Positions 8,839 to 17,836 are shown, numbered from the stretch's first letter. The stretch: 64,000 nucleotides of DNA from Saccharicrinis sp963675435 (GCA_963675435.1 OY776216.1:3286001-3350000), one strand, 5' to 3'. The notes: a model not told the origin generated them from the sequence alone. Numbers and translations are program-made.

Positions 8839-9408
8839 ATGAAAAATATAATTTACATCGTAGCAATTCTTTTACTTTTGGCAGTAAAAGCTCAAGGTCA
8901 GGTCTATATTAATATAGGAACCAACCTTACAAATATTGAAACATCGCATATTGGAAGAGATCATAATATTTATGGAACAGGGTATAGTTTAGGATTAAAC
9001 TACAAATATGATATAAGTAATACATTTTCGATAAAAACAGGAGGCGTTTTTGTGAGTCGTAAAGATATTAGGTTGGATGCCAGGCAATACGAGGATTATT
9101 TTTTTAAAGAAGATGATTGGTTGAAAATAACTCAAAATATTGTTTGTGTACCAATTGATCTGCGAACCCGGTTTTTTAATAAGTTCAATTTTATTTCAGG
9201 TATAGATTTAAACTATTTTTTAAAGAACTCAAATACAAAATTTAAAAATGCGTTTGATCCGAACTTTAAAGTGGGTTTATCATACGATAAAGATAAATGG
9301 CTTATTGATATAGGATACACTCAAAGTATTAAGCCTTACGCCTCCGAAAGTATTTTCGACTTTAAAAACAAAGCTTTTTTCTTAGCTTTTAACTATAGAA
9401 TTTTTTAG
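8839..9408 (+). CDS. outer-membrane beta-barrel protein (porin-like)
   Basis: 189 aa with a signal peptide (MKNIIYIVAILLLLAVKAQG, cut probably after AQG). The rest alternates short amphipathic strands with aromatic ends (YSLGLNYKYDI, FSIKTGGVFVS, WLIDIGYTQSI) and finishes FFLAFNYRIF. A terminal phenylalanine is the typical outer-membrane insertion signal. It resembles the small 'outer membrane beta-barrel domain' proteins common in Bacteroidota. The specific function is unknown. It begins about 140 bp after the last CRISPR repeat and is unlikely to belong to the Cas system. Confidence 0.75.
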   Translation: MKNIIYIVAILLLLAVKAQGQVYINIGTNLTNIETSHIGRDHNIYGTGYSLGLNYKYDISNTFSIKTGGVFVSRKDIRLDARQYEDYFFKEDDWLKITQNIVCVPIDLRTRFFNKFNFISGIDLNYFLKNSNTKFKNAFDPNFKVGLSYDKDKWLIDIGYTQSIKPYASESIFDFKNKAFFLAFNYRIF

Positions 9409-9448
9409 CTTTCAATATTATTCTCACACCTTAATAATAAAAAACGGG

Positions 9449-9520
9449 GTCACTCAGTGCTTCTTATATAATTGTTAACCTTTGGGCAGACTTTTATATA
9501 GGAAATAGAGTGACTTTTTT
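9449..9520 (+). terminator. long two-part hairpin with T-run after the beta-barrel gene
   Basis: GTCACTC (9449-9455) pairs with GAGTGAC (9508-9514), and inside it TTCTTATATA (9461-9470) pairs with TATATAGGAA (9495-9504) with one mismatch. Six T residues follow. It probably terminates the upstream gene; the unusual length could also make it an attenuator or a small element. Confidence 0.5.
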
Positions 9521-9624
9521 GTATTATTTACAGTAGTTAAAATCGAAGTTTTAAGTTGTTCCTAAAGTGTTTTTTTATTAGCATTGCGCCCTCAAATATT
9601 ACAAATCAAACTTAATTAAAACTT

Positions 9625-10188
9625 ATGAATCAAATTACACGATTGTTTTTACCAGTGTATAAAACTGCTTTTGTTATTTTGGTGGCATTTTTAGCTCAAA
9701 ATATACAAGCCCAAAATAAGGTTAACGCAGAGTTAGCTTATCGCAGAATATTTGTATCGAGTATACAGTCAAGTAATCATTCCGATTGGCCACAAAACGA
9801 TACCTATGCCAATAGTATCCGGTTTTTATTGGGGTATCATATTAACAATTATTTAAATGTAAATGCAGGTATGGGGCTCGATGGTTATTATGGAAGCTAT
9901 AGTGCCAATACAATACCGATTGTTGTTAATGTAAAATATACCATAGGTGGTTTGTCCAAAGGATTGTTTTTAATGGCAGAAGGTGGTCCCCAGATTACTT
10001 TTTCAGAAGGGCAGGCGCCTGGTTATATGATGTTGGGAGCCATTGGGTATAAATTAAAATTAAGCAGGTTGTTACGATTAAATTTTATGGCTGGTTATAA
10101 TTTCCAAAAATCTACAGAAGGAAATTATTGGTTTGATGATGATGCGCAACGTTCAGGAATGTTTATCGGAACAAGTATATCGTTATAA
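9625..10188 (+). CDS. secreted/outer-membrane beta-barrel protein
   Basis: 187 aa, with an N-terminal hydrophobic signal segment ending near AQNIQAQ and then probable transmembrane beta strands (SIRFLLGYHI, LNVNAGMGL, GLFLMAEGGPQI, YMMLGAIGYKLKL, RLNFMAGYNF, GMFIGTSISL). The protein ends in the alternating hydrophobic pattern of a barrel. It is not clearly homologous to the previous gene. The next gene starts 2 nt after the stop, so the two may be translationally coupled. Confidence 0.7.
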   Translation: MNQITRLFLPVYKTAFVILVAFLAQNIQAQNKVNAELAYRRIFVSSIQSSNHSDWPQNDTYANSIRFLLGYHINNYLNVNAGMGLDGYYGSYSANTIPIVVNVKYTIGGLSKGLFLMAEGGPQITFSEGQAPGYMMLGAIGYKLKLSRLLRLNFMAGYNFQKSTEGNYWFDDDAQRSGMFIGTSISL

Positions 10189-10190
10189 TT

Positions 10191-10685
10191 ATGCATAACC
10201 CTGTTTATCTCTTTACCGACGGTAGTGTTAATCCCAAATCAAAAGTAGGATATGGGGCTATTCTATATACTATTGATATAAATCAACCATTGGTAGAACT
10301 AAAGTCTATGGTTAAGCTGAATCAGTTTACCGATACCTCATCCACAAAATTGGAGTTGGAGAATTTACTTTGGGGATTGCACCTTGTTACGGAAAAAGGT
10401 TTTACTAAAATAGTTGTATATACCGATTCGCAAAATATATTGAGCCTGTTGAACAGAAGAGAAAGGTTAGAAGAAAATCAATATCATACCAGAGGGAACA
10501 AACCAGTTAAAAATTCAGGATTATATAAAAGCTTTTTTACTTTGTACGATACGAATCATATTGAGATTATAAAAATAAAAGGGCATCAACCAGGAAGGAG
10601 TAAATCTACATTAGAGCAGATTTTTACTTTGGTTGATAGAGCAAGCAGAAAGGCTTTAAGGAATGAGGTTAATAACAGTAATTAA
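10191..10685 (+). CDS. ribonuclease HI family protein
   Basis: 164 aa with the RNase H fold and its active-site carboxylates in order: D10 (FTDGS), E55/E57 (KLELEN), D79 (YTDS), H132 (KGHQ) and D149 (LVDRASR). It should cleave the RNA strand of RNA/DNA hybrids. Its length fits stand-alone RNase HI, although the sequence after YTDS is more divergent than in RnhA, so a diverged paralogue is possible. It follows the barrel gene by 2 nt and its 3' end overlaps the longest possible reading of the lipoprotein gene. Confidence 0.85.
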   Translation: MHNPVYLFTDGSVNPKSKVGYGAILYTIDINQPLVELKSMVKLNQFTDTSSTKLELENLLWGLHLVTEKGFTKIVVYTDSQNILSLLNRRERLEENQYHTRGNKPVKNSGLYKSFFTLYDTNHIEIIKIKGHQPGRSKSTLEQIFTLVDRASRKALRNEVNNSN

Positions 10686-10698
10686 AAATATTAGGGGA

Positions 10699-11271
10699 AT
10701 GAGTTGGGTAATAAATAATGTACCTATCCGAAAAGTAAAGCTTCGGGCCTTTATAATATTCACATCTGTAATAACTATAAGCTGTACTGTTCCGAAAACA
10801 AAAAAAACAGATGAAAATGTTCAGATTTTTGTACAGGATGAAACCATAGGTGATACCTCTTTTATAGAAGGAGAATGGAAATTAGATTCAGTTGTATTTA
10901 CAGATGATAATGTAAGAGGTAAAAAACAAATACCCTTTAGTACTACGATATGGAGTTTTTCGGGCAATAATAAATATGCAGTAAAAATATATAAAAGTGA
11001 AGCAACAGTAACAGTTGAAGGCGCAACTGAGATACCAGACAAAAAGTTAAACGTTACTATTCCGGATCAGGAGATGAAAGGAAAGTATAGAATAGCTCAG
11101 GATAAACTAACTACCACTATTTTAGGCGGGAATACAACATATCAAATTATTGATCATTCAGAAACTTACCTACATTTAAAATCTCAAAGAGTTCAGGTTC
11201 CACCTATTTCAGAAGAGGATAAAGGTAAAATAGCTGAACATTATTTTACTGATGTTTCCCATGTTATTTAA
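10699..11271 (+). CDS. lipoprotein, lipocalin-like; C-terminal seven codons replaced by an IS
   Basis: The frame is open from 10663, but the ATG at 10699, preceded by AGGGGA, gives a proper lipoprotein signal with the lipobox cysteine (TISC) at about residue 29. The mature part has beta strands typical of a small lipocalin-like domain (EGEWKLDSVVF, TIWSFSGNNKYAVKIY, KGKYRIAQDKL, YLHLKSQRVQV). The insertion sequence begins at 11248, inside the gene. The last codons (TDVSHVI) and the stop are encoded by the IS end. Removing the IS and one copy of the 6-bp duplication gives TINHQNK and a stop at 12861, the same length. The protein is therefore almost intact. Confidence 0.75.
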   Translation: MSWVINNVPIRKVKLRAFIIFTSVITISCTVPKTKKTDENVQIFVQDETIGDTSFIEGEWKLDSVVFTDDNVRGKKQIPFSTTIWSFSGNNKYAVKIYKSEATVTVEGATEIPDKKLNVTIPDQEMKGKYRIAQDKLTTTILGGNTTYQIIDHSETYLHLKSQRVQVPPISEEDKGKIAEHYFTDVSHVI

Positions 11272-12831
11272 GCTGCATTTGAAAGCTGCATTTCTATTAG
11301 CCTGAAGATTTTATTGTCCTCAGGCTTATTTTTTATCAGATTGGTAATTAGTTCATTAAAATCACTATCGATAATCTCAGCAATCATATGTAATAATTCC
11401 AGAATAAATCCCCATATTCTCATGGATATAGTAAGTTCTGTAGTATTATCGCATACCTTTTCAAATAAACCGCCCATTGTTTCATATGCATCGAACCTCT
11501 TTGCCAAACTAAATACATTGTATTCAATCATAGCTAGTGATACATCAGCTATTTGCGCATCAAAGTCTTGGGATTGTGATTTGCCCAAGGAAAAGTATTG
11601 TTTTGATTCTTTAAAGAAAACTTCTATGCTCCACCTGATACTATATATTTCATAAGCACTCAGTATGCCCAGCTTAGTATTGGTAGTCGCCAACAGGTGC
11701 CACTTGCCATGCTTACTTGTTTTGCAGAAAAATAGCTTTAGTGGTATTGATTTGTACTCAACAATAACCTCGGCACAAAATAGGTTTAATGCTTTTTCTT
11801 TCTTTACCTTTTTTCTGCGCTTTACTAATTGGGTAAGCTCTTTAGCTGTATACAATTCGCCATTGAAGCTATATTTTGCTTTTGCCATTTTTACCATACC
11901 AACTATATGTATTCCTTTATTTAATGACAAAACGGCTTTCAATATGGATTCACAGAAAAACCAACTATCCATAAGTACATAGTGTACATCAAACTTTTGT
12001 TTGACAGCTCTTTTAATCATAGATATAGCTGTAGATATTTTATCATCAATCAATTCTTGTTCGCGCAAATAACCGCATGAATCTTTTTCTCTTTTTTTTG
12101 AATATTGAGCTTTTCTTTGTTTAACCATCAGTCCAAATGGAGTTTTCTCGTTTTTGCCTTTTTCTTTGTGTAGGCTAAAATCTAATGAGAAGAAACTTTT
12201 GCCGTCCCAATAGCCAAGAAATAATGCTTTATATCCCCAGAACCTACAATTTTTCACATGTGACCATATCTTACCAATATGCTCTGTTTTATAGGTTGAT
12301 TTTTCAAAATCAGTATCGTCTATTATTAAACATTTGTTAAACTCCTTATTTGTTGCGCTTGTGCTTGTGGTCCGCTTTAGCAATTTGATATTACATTTGG
12401 TTAAGAGGCTTCTCCAATTGATATTGCTATCATTTTTTAGCCTATAAAAAGTATTCTTACTAGCTTCTATGCTGCGTGATAAAGGATGTTTGGTGTACCG
12501 GTATACGTTCGAGAGTGAGTATAGTGGAAACAACAACAAAGCCAGCAATAAATCACCTTTTTGGAAAGTGCATTGAGGCATATTATCAACTCCCAGATTC
12601 AACCTATTCAGATGCAATGACTGATATAATTCCATTATTCTATTAATTCCTTTTTCACTTGAGGTGAAAAAGCTGTTTGTCTCCGAAAAAACTTTTGTAC
12701 TTTTACTCATGAAGCATGGTTTTTTATTGATATCGCACCGCTAAAATACTGAATATTAGTGAATTAATAAAATTAATCATGCTTCTTTTTGTTTGATTTA
12801 CAATGTTTTAACACACTTGGGAAACATCAGT
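11248..12831 (-). mobile_element. complete insertion sequence, DDE transposase (IS4-superfamily type)
   Basis: A 1584-bp element whose ends are inverted repeats: the left end reads ACTGATGTTTCCCA from 11248, and the right end is its exact complement finishing at 12831 (14 bp perfect, 17 bp with one mismatch). It is flanked by direct repeats TATTTT at 11242-11247 and 12832-12837. It encodes one transposase on the - strand. Intact ends, an intact gene and a clean target duplication suggest recent transposition. A GAAGCATG/CATGCTTC inverted repeat flanks the transposase leader (12711-12718 and 12778-12785). Confidence 0.93.
11268..12710 (-). CDS. transposase, DDE, IS4-superfamily type
   Basis: 480 aa. 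Acidic residues are in LIIDDTDFE (first D), YVLMDSWFF (second D) and the C-terminal YSIRWSIEVFFKESK. The last has the spacing Y-2-R-3-E-6-K, the YREK signature of IS4-type transposases. It has full length and no frameshift. The start codon lies 121 bp inside the right inverted repeat. The stop is 20 bp inside the left end and overlaps the altered lipoprotein stop on the other strand. Placement within IS4, IS1634 or a related group needs comparison with ISfinder. Confidence 0.92.
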   Translation of the reverse strand: MSKSTKVFSETNSFFTSSEKGINRIMELYQSLHLNRLNLGVDNMPQCTFQKGDLLLALLLFPLYSLSNVYRYTKHPLSRSIEASKNTFYRLKNDSNINWRSLLTKCNIKLLKRTTSTSATNKEFNKCLIIDDTDFEKSTYKTEHIGKIWSHVKNCRFWGYKALFLGYWDGKSFFSLDFSLHKEKGKNEKTPFGLMVKQRKAQYSKKREKDSCGYLREQELIDDKISTAISMIKRAVKQKFDVHYVLMDSWFFCESILKAVLSLNKGIHIVGMVKMAKAKYSFNGELYTAKELTQLVKRRKKVKKEKALNLFCAEVIVEYKSIPLKLFFCKTSKHGKWHLLATTNTKLGILSAYEIYSIRWSIEVFFKESKQYFSLGKSQSQDFDAQIADVSLAMIEYNVFSLAKRFDAYETMGGLFEKVCDNTTELTISMRIWGFILELLHMIAEIIDSDFNELITNLIKNKPEDNKIFRLIEMQLSNAA

Positions 12832-12893
12832 TATTTTACAATAAATCATCAAAATAAATAAGTTGTAGTCAATGTTAAATACATTACATAATT

Positions 12894-13673
12894 ATGAAAA
12901 TAAAAGTATTAACGATAGTATTAAATTTAGCTCTATTAGTATTTGTAAGTTGTAATCACGATAACAGCACAGATAATTGGGAGAATTTTTTCCAGGAAAA
13001 TAATGTTAATGGAACTTTTGTCTTAAAAAATCTAGGGACTAATGAAATATTAATTTATAACAAAGAAAGAAGTAATAAAGAATTTGTTCCAGCATCAACT
13101 TTTAAGATACTAAATTCAATGATCGCTCTACAAGAATCGTCAATTGAGAGCATCAATGATACGATTAAATGGGATGGTATAAACAGAAGCTTTAAATCGT
13201 GGAATAAAGATCAAACGATGAAATCAGCCTTACCAATTTCTTGTGTATGGTTTTACCAGGAATTAGCACGTAGGACTGGACAAGAGAAAATGCAAGAATG
13301 GATTGACAAAACAAATTATGGTAATAAAAAGATTGAGAATAAAATAGACAGGTTTTGGCTTGATGGAAACCTTGCAATCTCTGCAAACGAGCAAATTGAT
13401 TTCTTAGAAAAATTGGTGAAAAATGAATTGTCTTTCGACAAAAACATTCAAAAAACAGTAAAAGGAATTATGATTACAGATTCAACTACGAATTATATCA
13501 TTCATTCCAAAACAGGTTGGAGTCAAGATATTGGTTGGAATGTTGGATATGTTGAAGCAAAAGATAATGTTTGGATTTTTGCCTTGAATATTGATATGGA
13601 AAATTTAAGTAAAGGTAAACTTCGAAAAATATTGACTTATGATATTTTAAGTGAACAAAAGATTATTAAATAA
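12894..13673 (+). CDS. class D (OXA-type) beta-lactamase, lipoprotein
   Basis: 259 aa serine beta-lactamase. The class D motifs are complete: S68-T-F-K71 (nucleophile and carboxylated lysine), S116-C-V118, Y142-G-N144, W155 in FWL, and K206-T-G208. The signal sequence ends with a lipobox (VFVSC, C20), so it is probably a periplasmic lipoprotein that hydrolyses penicillins. The IS right end is 62 bp upstream and could affect expression. No resistance-island partners are visible. Without alignment I cannot say which OXA family it belongs to. Confidence 0.93.
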   Translation: MKIKVLTIVLNLALLVFVSCNHDNSTDNWENFFQENNVNGTFVLKNLGTNEILIYNKERSNKEFVPASTFKILNSMIALQESSIESINDTIKWDGINRSFKSWNKDQTMKSALPISCVWFYQELARRTGQEKMQEWIDKTNYGNKKIENKIDRFWLDGNLAISANEQIDFLEKLVKNELSFDKNIQKTVKGIMITDSTTNYIIHSKTGWSQDIGWNVGYVEAKDNVWIFALNIDMENLSKGKLRKILTYDILSEQKIIK

Positions 13674-13863
13674 AACTCTCGTTATTATAAAATTAGTTTC
13701 AGATAATCATTAACATGGAGGTTATGTGCTCATATTGTTTGTTTGGCTAATCTGGTAAAAGAAGCTCTTCGGATTTTGAAATGTAAATCGATATAAAACA
13801 AGCCATATCCATAAGTGATAAACAAGAATAAAAATCTTGTAATCCTGTGGTATATAAATAAAC

Positions 13864-13899
13864 AAAACCCGGAGCACTTAAATAAGCCTCCGGGTTTTT
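13864..13899. terminator. bidirectional terminator between the beta-lactamase and DUF2892 genes
   Basis: AAAACCCGGAG (13864-13874) pairs with CTCCGGGTTTT (13888-13898). A/T runs on both sides allow function in both directions, and it ends just before the DUF2892 stop on the - strand. Confidence 0.8.
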
Positions 13900-13904
13900 A
13901 ATTT

Positions 13905-14090
13905 TTATTTTGGTACACCTAATTTTGTTAGTATATCATTAAGTAAGCACCATTTTGTTAAGGACGATTGGAGCATGTTTAATCCAACAAATCCTGTAAA
14001 ATAAAGCCAGTTAATGTTTACGGTTAAAGCCAGTATTAAACTCACTAAAATAAATGTACCGGCAACTGCTCTTACAATTCTTTCTTGCAT
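13905..14090 (-). CDS. DUF2892 (YgaP-like) small membrane protein
   Basis: 61 aa with two probable membrane helices (about 9-25 and 27-41) and the family pattern RIVRAVAG...NWLYFTGFVGLNMLQSS...KWCLLNDILTKLG. DUF2892 domains often accompany rhodaneses; no rhodanese is present here. It lies downstream of the efflux operon on the same strand, but a palindromic repeat separates them. Confidence 0.85.
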   Translation of the reverse strand: MQERIVRAVAGTFILVSLILALTVNINWLYFTGFVGLNMLQSSLTKWCLLNDILTKLGVPK

Positions 14091-14103
14091 ATGATATGTT
14101 TTA

Positions 14104-14213
14104 AATTTTAATCGAACTCGGGTTAATAAGGTGAAATGGTAATGGTTAAAGGATTATCTCAATGTGTAATGAGTATGTATTTTTAACCTTTAACCTTTGC
14201 CTTTCTCCTTATT
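14104..14213. repeat. solo palindromic-element end plus large imperfect inverted repeat
   Basis: Bases 14104-14125 are identical to the right terminus of the palindromic element at 59689-59710 (22 nt, ending AATCGAACTCGGGTTA). Directly after it, 14125-14152 and 14187-14213 form an imperfect inverted repeat (AATAAGG...GGTTAAAGG against CCTTTAACC...CCTTATT). The matching left terminus is not present nearby, so this looks like a remnant or partial copy. Confidence 0.6.
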
Positions 14214-14224
14214 ACATTTAACTT

Positions 14225-14533
14225 CTATTGAATTGACTTTTCGATGTTTAATATATAGGCCCTGATTTTGCAATTGGGCATTTCCATTTTACATTGATTT
14301 AAGCTCTCCATAATATTGTCGGCTTGTTCGTCATCAATAATGGTAAAAAAGGTAACCAGGTTATATGGGTGTTCATTATACGAAAACCAATTGCCTACAC
14401 GATGTTGTTTTTTTCCTGTTTTATCTACACCCTTAACTTCAAGTTCGTTATAAAAACTTACGTTTTGCTCGCTAAAAAACTGTTCTAGTTTTTCGCGATA
14501 TTCTTGTACTGCTGTTGCTATAAGCATTTTCAT
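14225..14533 (-). CDS. small PII-like (DUF3240-like) protein linked to the RND efflux operon
   Basis: 102 aa, cytosolic, with an alpha/beta pattern like the PII fold: MKMLIATAVQEYREKLEQFF, then VSFYNELEVKG, VTFFTIIDDEQADNIMESLNQC and a final IRAYILNIEKSI strand. Small PII-like proteins are found next to RND metal or drug efflux genes and are thought to sense the cargo or an effector. It lies 72 bp after the RND permease gene on the same strand, so it is probably co-transcribed. The family call is by pattern only. Confidence 0.6.
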   Translation of the reverse strand: MKMLIATAVQEYREKLEQFFSEQNVSFYNELEVKGVDKTGKKQHRVGNWFSYNEHPYNLVTFFTIIDDEQADNIMESLNQCKMEMPNCKIRAYILNIEKSIQ

Positions 14534-14605
14534 ATCTATAGATTTAAAATGTGAAACTTAACTCCCGGATGGCAAACATGTTGTTTTTCCGGGAGTGATT
14601 GCATT

Positions 14606-17600
14606 TTACACTTCTTGTTCATCAGCAGATGATTCAATAGGTGTAGATTCATTATATCTCTTTCTTTCTACCATATAATAAATTAATGGTACTATTAATA
14701 AGGTAAGGAAAGTTGAAGCAATAGTTCCTCCCATTAAGGATATAGCTAGTCCCTGAAATATTGGATCGAATAATATTACTACAGCTCCAATTACAACAGT
14801 ACCGGCAGTAAGTAGGATAGGAGTAGTTCGAACAGCACCTGCCTCAATAACCGCTTCTTTTAAAGGTATGCCCTCCTTGAGCCTGATGTTTACAAAGTCG
14901 ATGAGCAGTATGGAGTTCCGGACCATTATACCTGCCAGGGCAATCATACCAATCATAGATGTTGCTGTAAAAAATGCATTAAGCATCCAGTGTCCTACAA
15001 CGATTCCAACTAATGATAACGGAATGGCAACCATCATTACAAACGGAACTTTTAAATTTTGAAACCATCCCACAATAAGCATATAGATGATTAATAATAC
15101 TACAGCAAAAGCTGCACCTAAATCACGGAATACCTCGTAGGTAATTTGCCACTCACCATCCCATTTAATACCAAAGTTGTCTTCTAAAAATGGTTGTCCG
15201 TTATAAAACTCTTCAATTTCATATCCCTTAGGAACTTTAATCTCATCCAATCTGTCTGAAATATCTAATATGGCATAAACCGGACTTTCTAATTTACCAG
15301 CTACATCAGCAGTAACATAAACCACTTCCTTCTGATTTTTACGATAGATACTCTTTGGTTTGATGGTTTTGGTAATATCAACTAAATCGCCCACTGCTAC
15401 CATGTTACCATTCGAAGACATTAAATTGATCTTCTTTAAATCCTCAATGCTCGTTCTTTCCTCCTGAGCCATTCTTAATGTGATGCCTACCTGACTATGT
15501 TCTTTTTCGGCATAAAGATTAGATACTTTAGCACCTCTTAAATTCATATTTAATGCATGTACTATTTGTTGAGTACTAACACCAGCCAACATGGCTTTTT
15601 CTTTATCTACATTAAACTTGAATTCTTCCTGGTCATCTTCCATCATCCAGTCAATATCCACCACGCTTTCAGTTGTAGCAAACAGATTCTTAATTTGTAG
15701 TGCAATATCCTTTTGAGCTTCGTAATTTGGTCCGTAAACTTCTGCAACCATAGTCGACATTACAGGAGGTCCTGGTGGAACTTCTACGACTTTAACATTA
15801 GCATTAAATTTCTTACCAATTTTTTGTAATTCAGGGCGAAGCTCCTTAGCAATATCATGACTTTGAATATCTCTGTCGTTTTTGGAAACCAGGTTAACCT
15901 GAATATCGGCAACATTAGAACCTCTGCGCATATCGTAATGACGAACCAATCCGTTGAAGTTAATAGGAGCAGAAGCACCTACATATGTTTGGTAATTGTT
16001 TATCATTTCATGATTACGTAAATAAGCTGCTAATTCTTTAGTAACATTAGCGGTTTGTTCAAGTGTGGTACCTTCTGGCATATCAACCACAACCTGGAAT
16101 TCATTTTTATTATCGAATGGTAATATTTTTACAGTAACCACCTTAAATAAGAATAAACTGGCAGAAGCAAATAATAATACGGTAACACCTATAATAAAAC
16201 TCCAGCGCTTCATCTTATTGTCAATCATCGGGCGCATGGTTTTATCATAAATCTTATAGATTAATGTTTTCTCAAGTGAGTAGTCTTTTCCATCATCTTT
16301 TTTATTGTCATGTTTTAATAAACGATAGGCTAACCATGGTGTAATCATTAAAGCTACAAGAAGTGAAAAGATCATAGCTATAGATGCTCCAATAGGCATA
16401 GGACTCATGTAAGGTCCCATCATACCAGATACAAAAATCATAGGTAAAACGGCAGCAATTACAGTAAAGGTTGCCAATATTGTTGGATTACCTACTTCGT
16501 CAATAGATCTTAATGCAGCCTGAAAAAATGGTAATTGTTTCATTTTAAAATGGCGGTGCATATTTTCCGCAATAATAATGGAGTCATCCACCACAATACC
16601 AGTTACAAATACTAGTGCAAATAAAGTAATACGGTTAAGCGTATAATCCATAAAATAGTAACTGAACATGGTTAAAGCAAAGGTAATAGGCACAGAAATA
16701 AATACCACTAAACCACCTCGCCATCCCATAGCAAGCATTACTACTATTGATACAGAAACAATTGCTCCTAACAAGTGCATTAATAACTCAGAAACTTTTT
16801 CAGAAGCAGTTTCTCCATAATTTCTGGTTACCTCCACATGAATATCTGAAGGAATTAATTCACTTTTCAGGTGCTCCACTTTATCCATAATTTGTTCTGC
16901 TAAACGCATGGCATCAGCACCTCTTCTTTTTGCAACAGAAATTGTTACTGCAGCGTATTCACCTTTATACTCATCCTGATGTGCATTTGCCTTTCCATAC
17001 CCAAAAGATACATAACTAACTGGTAGTTCAGGTCCATCGCTTATGGTAGCAATTTGATGCAGATAAACAGGTGATTTTCCATGTACCCCTACAACCAGGT
17101 TTGAAACATCTTCGGCAGACTCAAGGAATTTACCGGTTGTAACTAAATATTCGTTATTATTTTGATTAAATGAACCTGAAGAAAACTGTTGGTTAGAAGC
17201 CTGAATTTGTTGTGTAATCATTAAAGGATCCATACCAAAGGCTGTCATTTTATCTCTGTCAAGCTCAACTCTGATCTCACGATTTCGACCTCCGATGATT
17301 TTGGTTTCTGAAATTTCATTGATTTTTTCAATTTCAGAATTTAACTCCTGAGCTACTCTTTTTAATTGAAAATCAGAATAGTTTTCGCTCCATAGTGTTA
17401 ACCCTAAGGCTGGAACATCATCAATAGAACGGGTTTTTATCAAAGGAAGCGAGATTCCCTGAGGCATTTGGTCCATATTCTTCATAATCTCGTTATAAAG
17501 TTTAACCAAACTTCGCTCAATATCTTCGCCAACATAAAACTGTACAATGAGCATGGCTGTTTCGGGCATGGATTGAGAATAGACGTACTCAACTCCTTTT

Positions 17601-17836
17601 ACGTTTGAAATCACTTTTTCAAGTGGTTTAACTATTCTGGATTCAACCTCTTTAGGACTGGCACCCGGGTATTGTAACATAATATCAGCAATAGGTACAT
17701 CAATCTGAGGTTCTTCTTCGCGCGGTGTCAGATAGGAGCTGTAAAGTCCTATGATTACAAAAGCTACCATTAATAATGGTGTTAGCTTTGAGTTTATAAA
17801 TAGTCGGGCCAAAGACCCTGCAAATCCTGTTTTCAT
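14606..17836 (-). CDS. RND efflux transporter permease (AcrB family)
   Basis: Inner-membrane proton-driven pump of 1076 aa, full length. The N-terminal helix (about 10-30) is followed by the first periplasmic loop and a membrane block containing GIVVDDSIIIAENMHRHF, whose paired aspartates are the proton relay. A second periplasmic loop and second membrane block (FAVVLLIIYMLIVGWFQNL, IALAGIMVRNSILLIDF) follow. It works with the MFP adaptor and TolC encoded immediately upstream. Lack of the methionine-rich sites of CusA argues for drugs or organic molecules, but the substrate is unknown. Possible homologues are the MdtB/MdtC-like pumps. Confidence 0.93.
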   Translation of the reverse strand: MKTGFAGSLARLFINSKLTPLLMVAFVIIGLYSSYLTPREEEPQIDVPIADIMLQYPGASPKEVESRIVKPLEKVISNVKGVEYVYSQSMPETAMLIVQFYVGEDIERSLVKLYNEIMKNMDQMPQGISLPLIKTRSIDDVPALGLTLWSENYSDFQLKRVAQELNSEIEKINEISETKIIGGRNREIRVELDRDKMTAFGMDPLMITQQIQASNQQFSSGSFNQNNNEYLVTTGKFLESAEDVSNLVVGVHGKSPVYLHQIATISDGPELPVSYVSFGYGKANAHQDEYKGEYAAVTISVAKRRGADAMRLAEQIMDKVEHLKSELIPSDIHVEVTRNYGETASEKVSELLMHLLGAIVSVSIVVMLAMGWRGGLVVFISVPITFALTMFSYYFMDYTLNRITLFALVFVTGIVVDDSIIIAENMHRHFKMKQLPFFQAALRSIDEVGNPTILATFTVIAAVLPMIFVSGMMGPYMSPMPIGASIAMIFSLLVALMITPWLAYRLLKHDNKKDDGKDYSLEKTLIYKIYDKTMRPMIDNKMKRWSFIIGVTVLLFASASLFLFKVVTVKILPFDNKNEFQVVVDMPEGTTLEQTANVTKELAAYLRNHEMINNYQTYVGASAPINFNGLVRHYDMRRGSNVADIQVNLVSKNDRDIQSHDIAKELRPELQKIGKKFNANVKVVEVPPGPPVMSTMVAEVYGPNYEAQKDIALQIKNLFATTESVVDIDWMMEDDQEEFKFNVDKEKAMLAGVSTQQIVHALNMNLRGAKVSNLYAEKEHSQVGITLRMAQEERTSIEDLKKINLMSSNGNMVAVGDLVDITKTIKPKSIYRKNQKEVVYVTADVAGKLESPVYAILDISDRLDEIKVPKGYEIEEFYNGQPFLEDNFGIKWDGEWQITYEVFRDLGAAFAVVLLIIYMLIVGWFQNLKVPFVMMVAIPLSLVGIVVGHWMLNAFFTATSMIGMIALAGIMVRNSILLIDFVNIRLKEGIPLKEAVIEAGAVRTTPILLTAGTVVIGAVVILFDPIFQGLAISLMGGTIASTFLTLLIVPLIYYMVERKRYNESTPIESSADEQEV

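Noticed and set aside
11314..11982. Two frames of 113 and 105 aa on the + strand inside the insertion sequence
   Set aside because: They are antisense to the intact transposase gene, which has all catalytic motifs.
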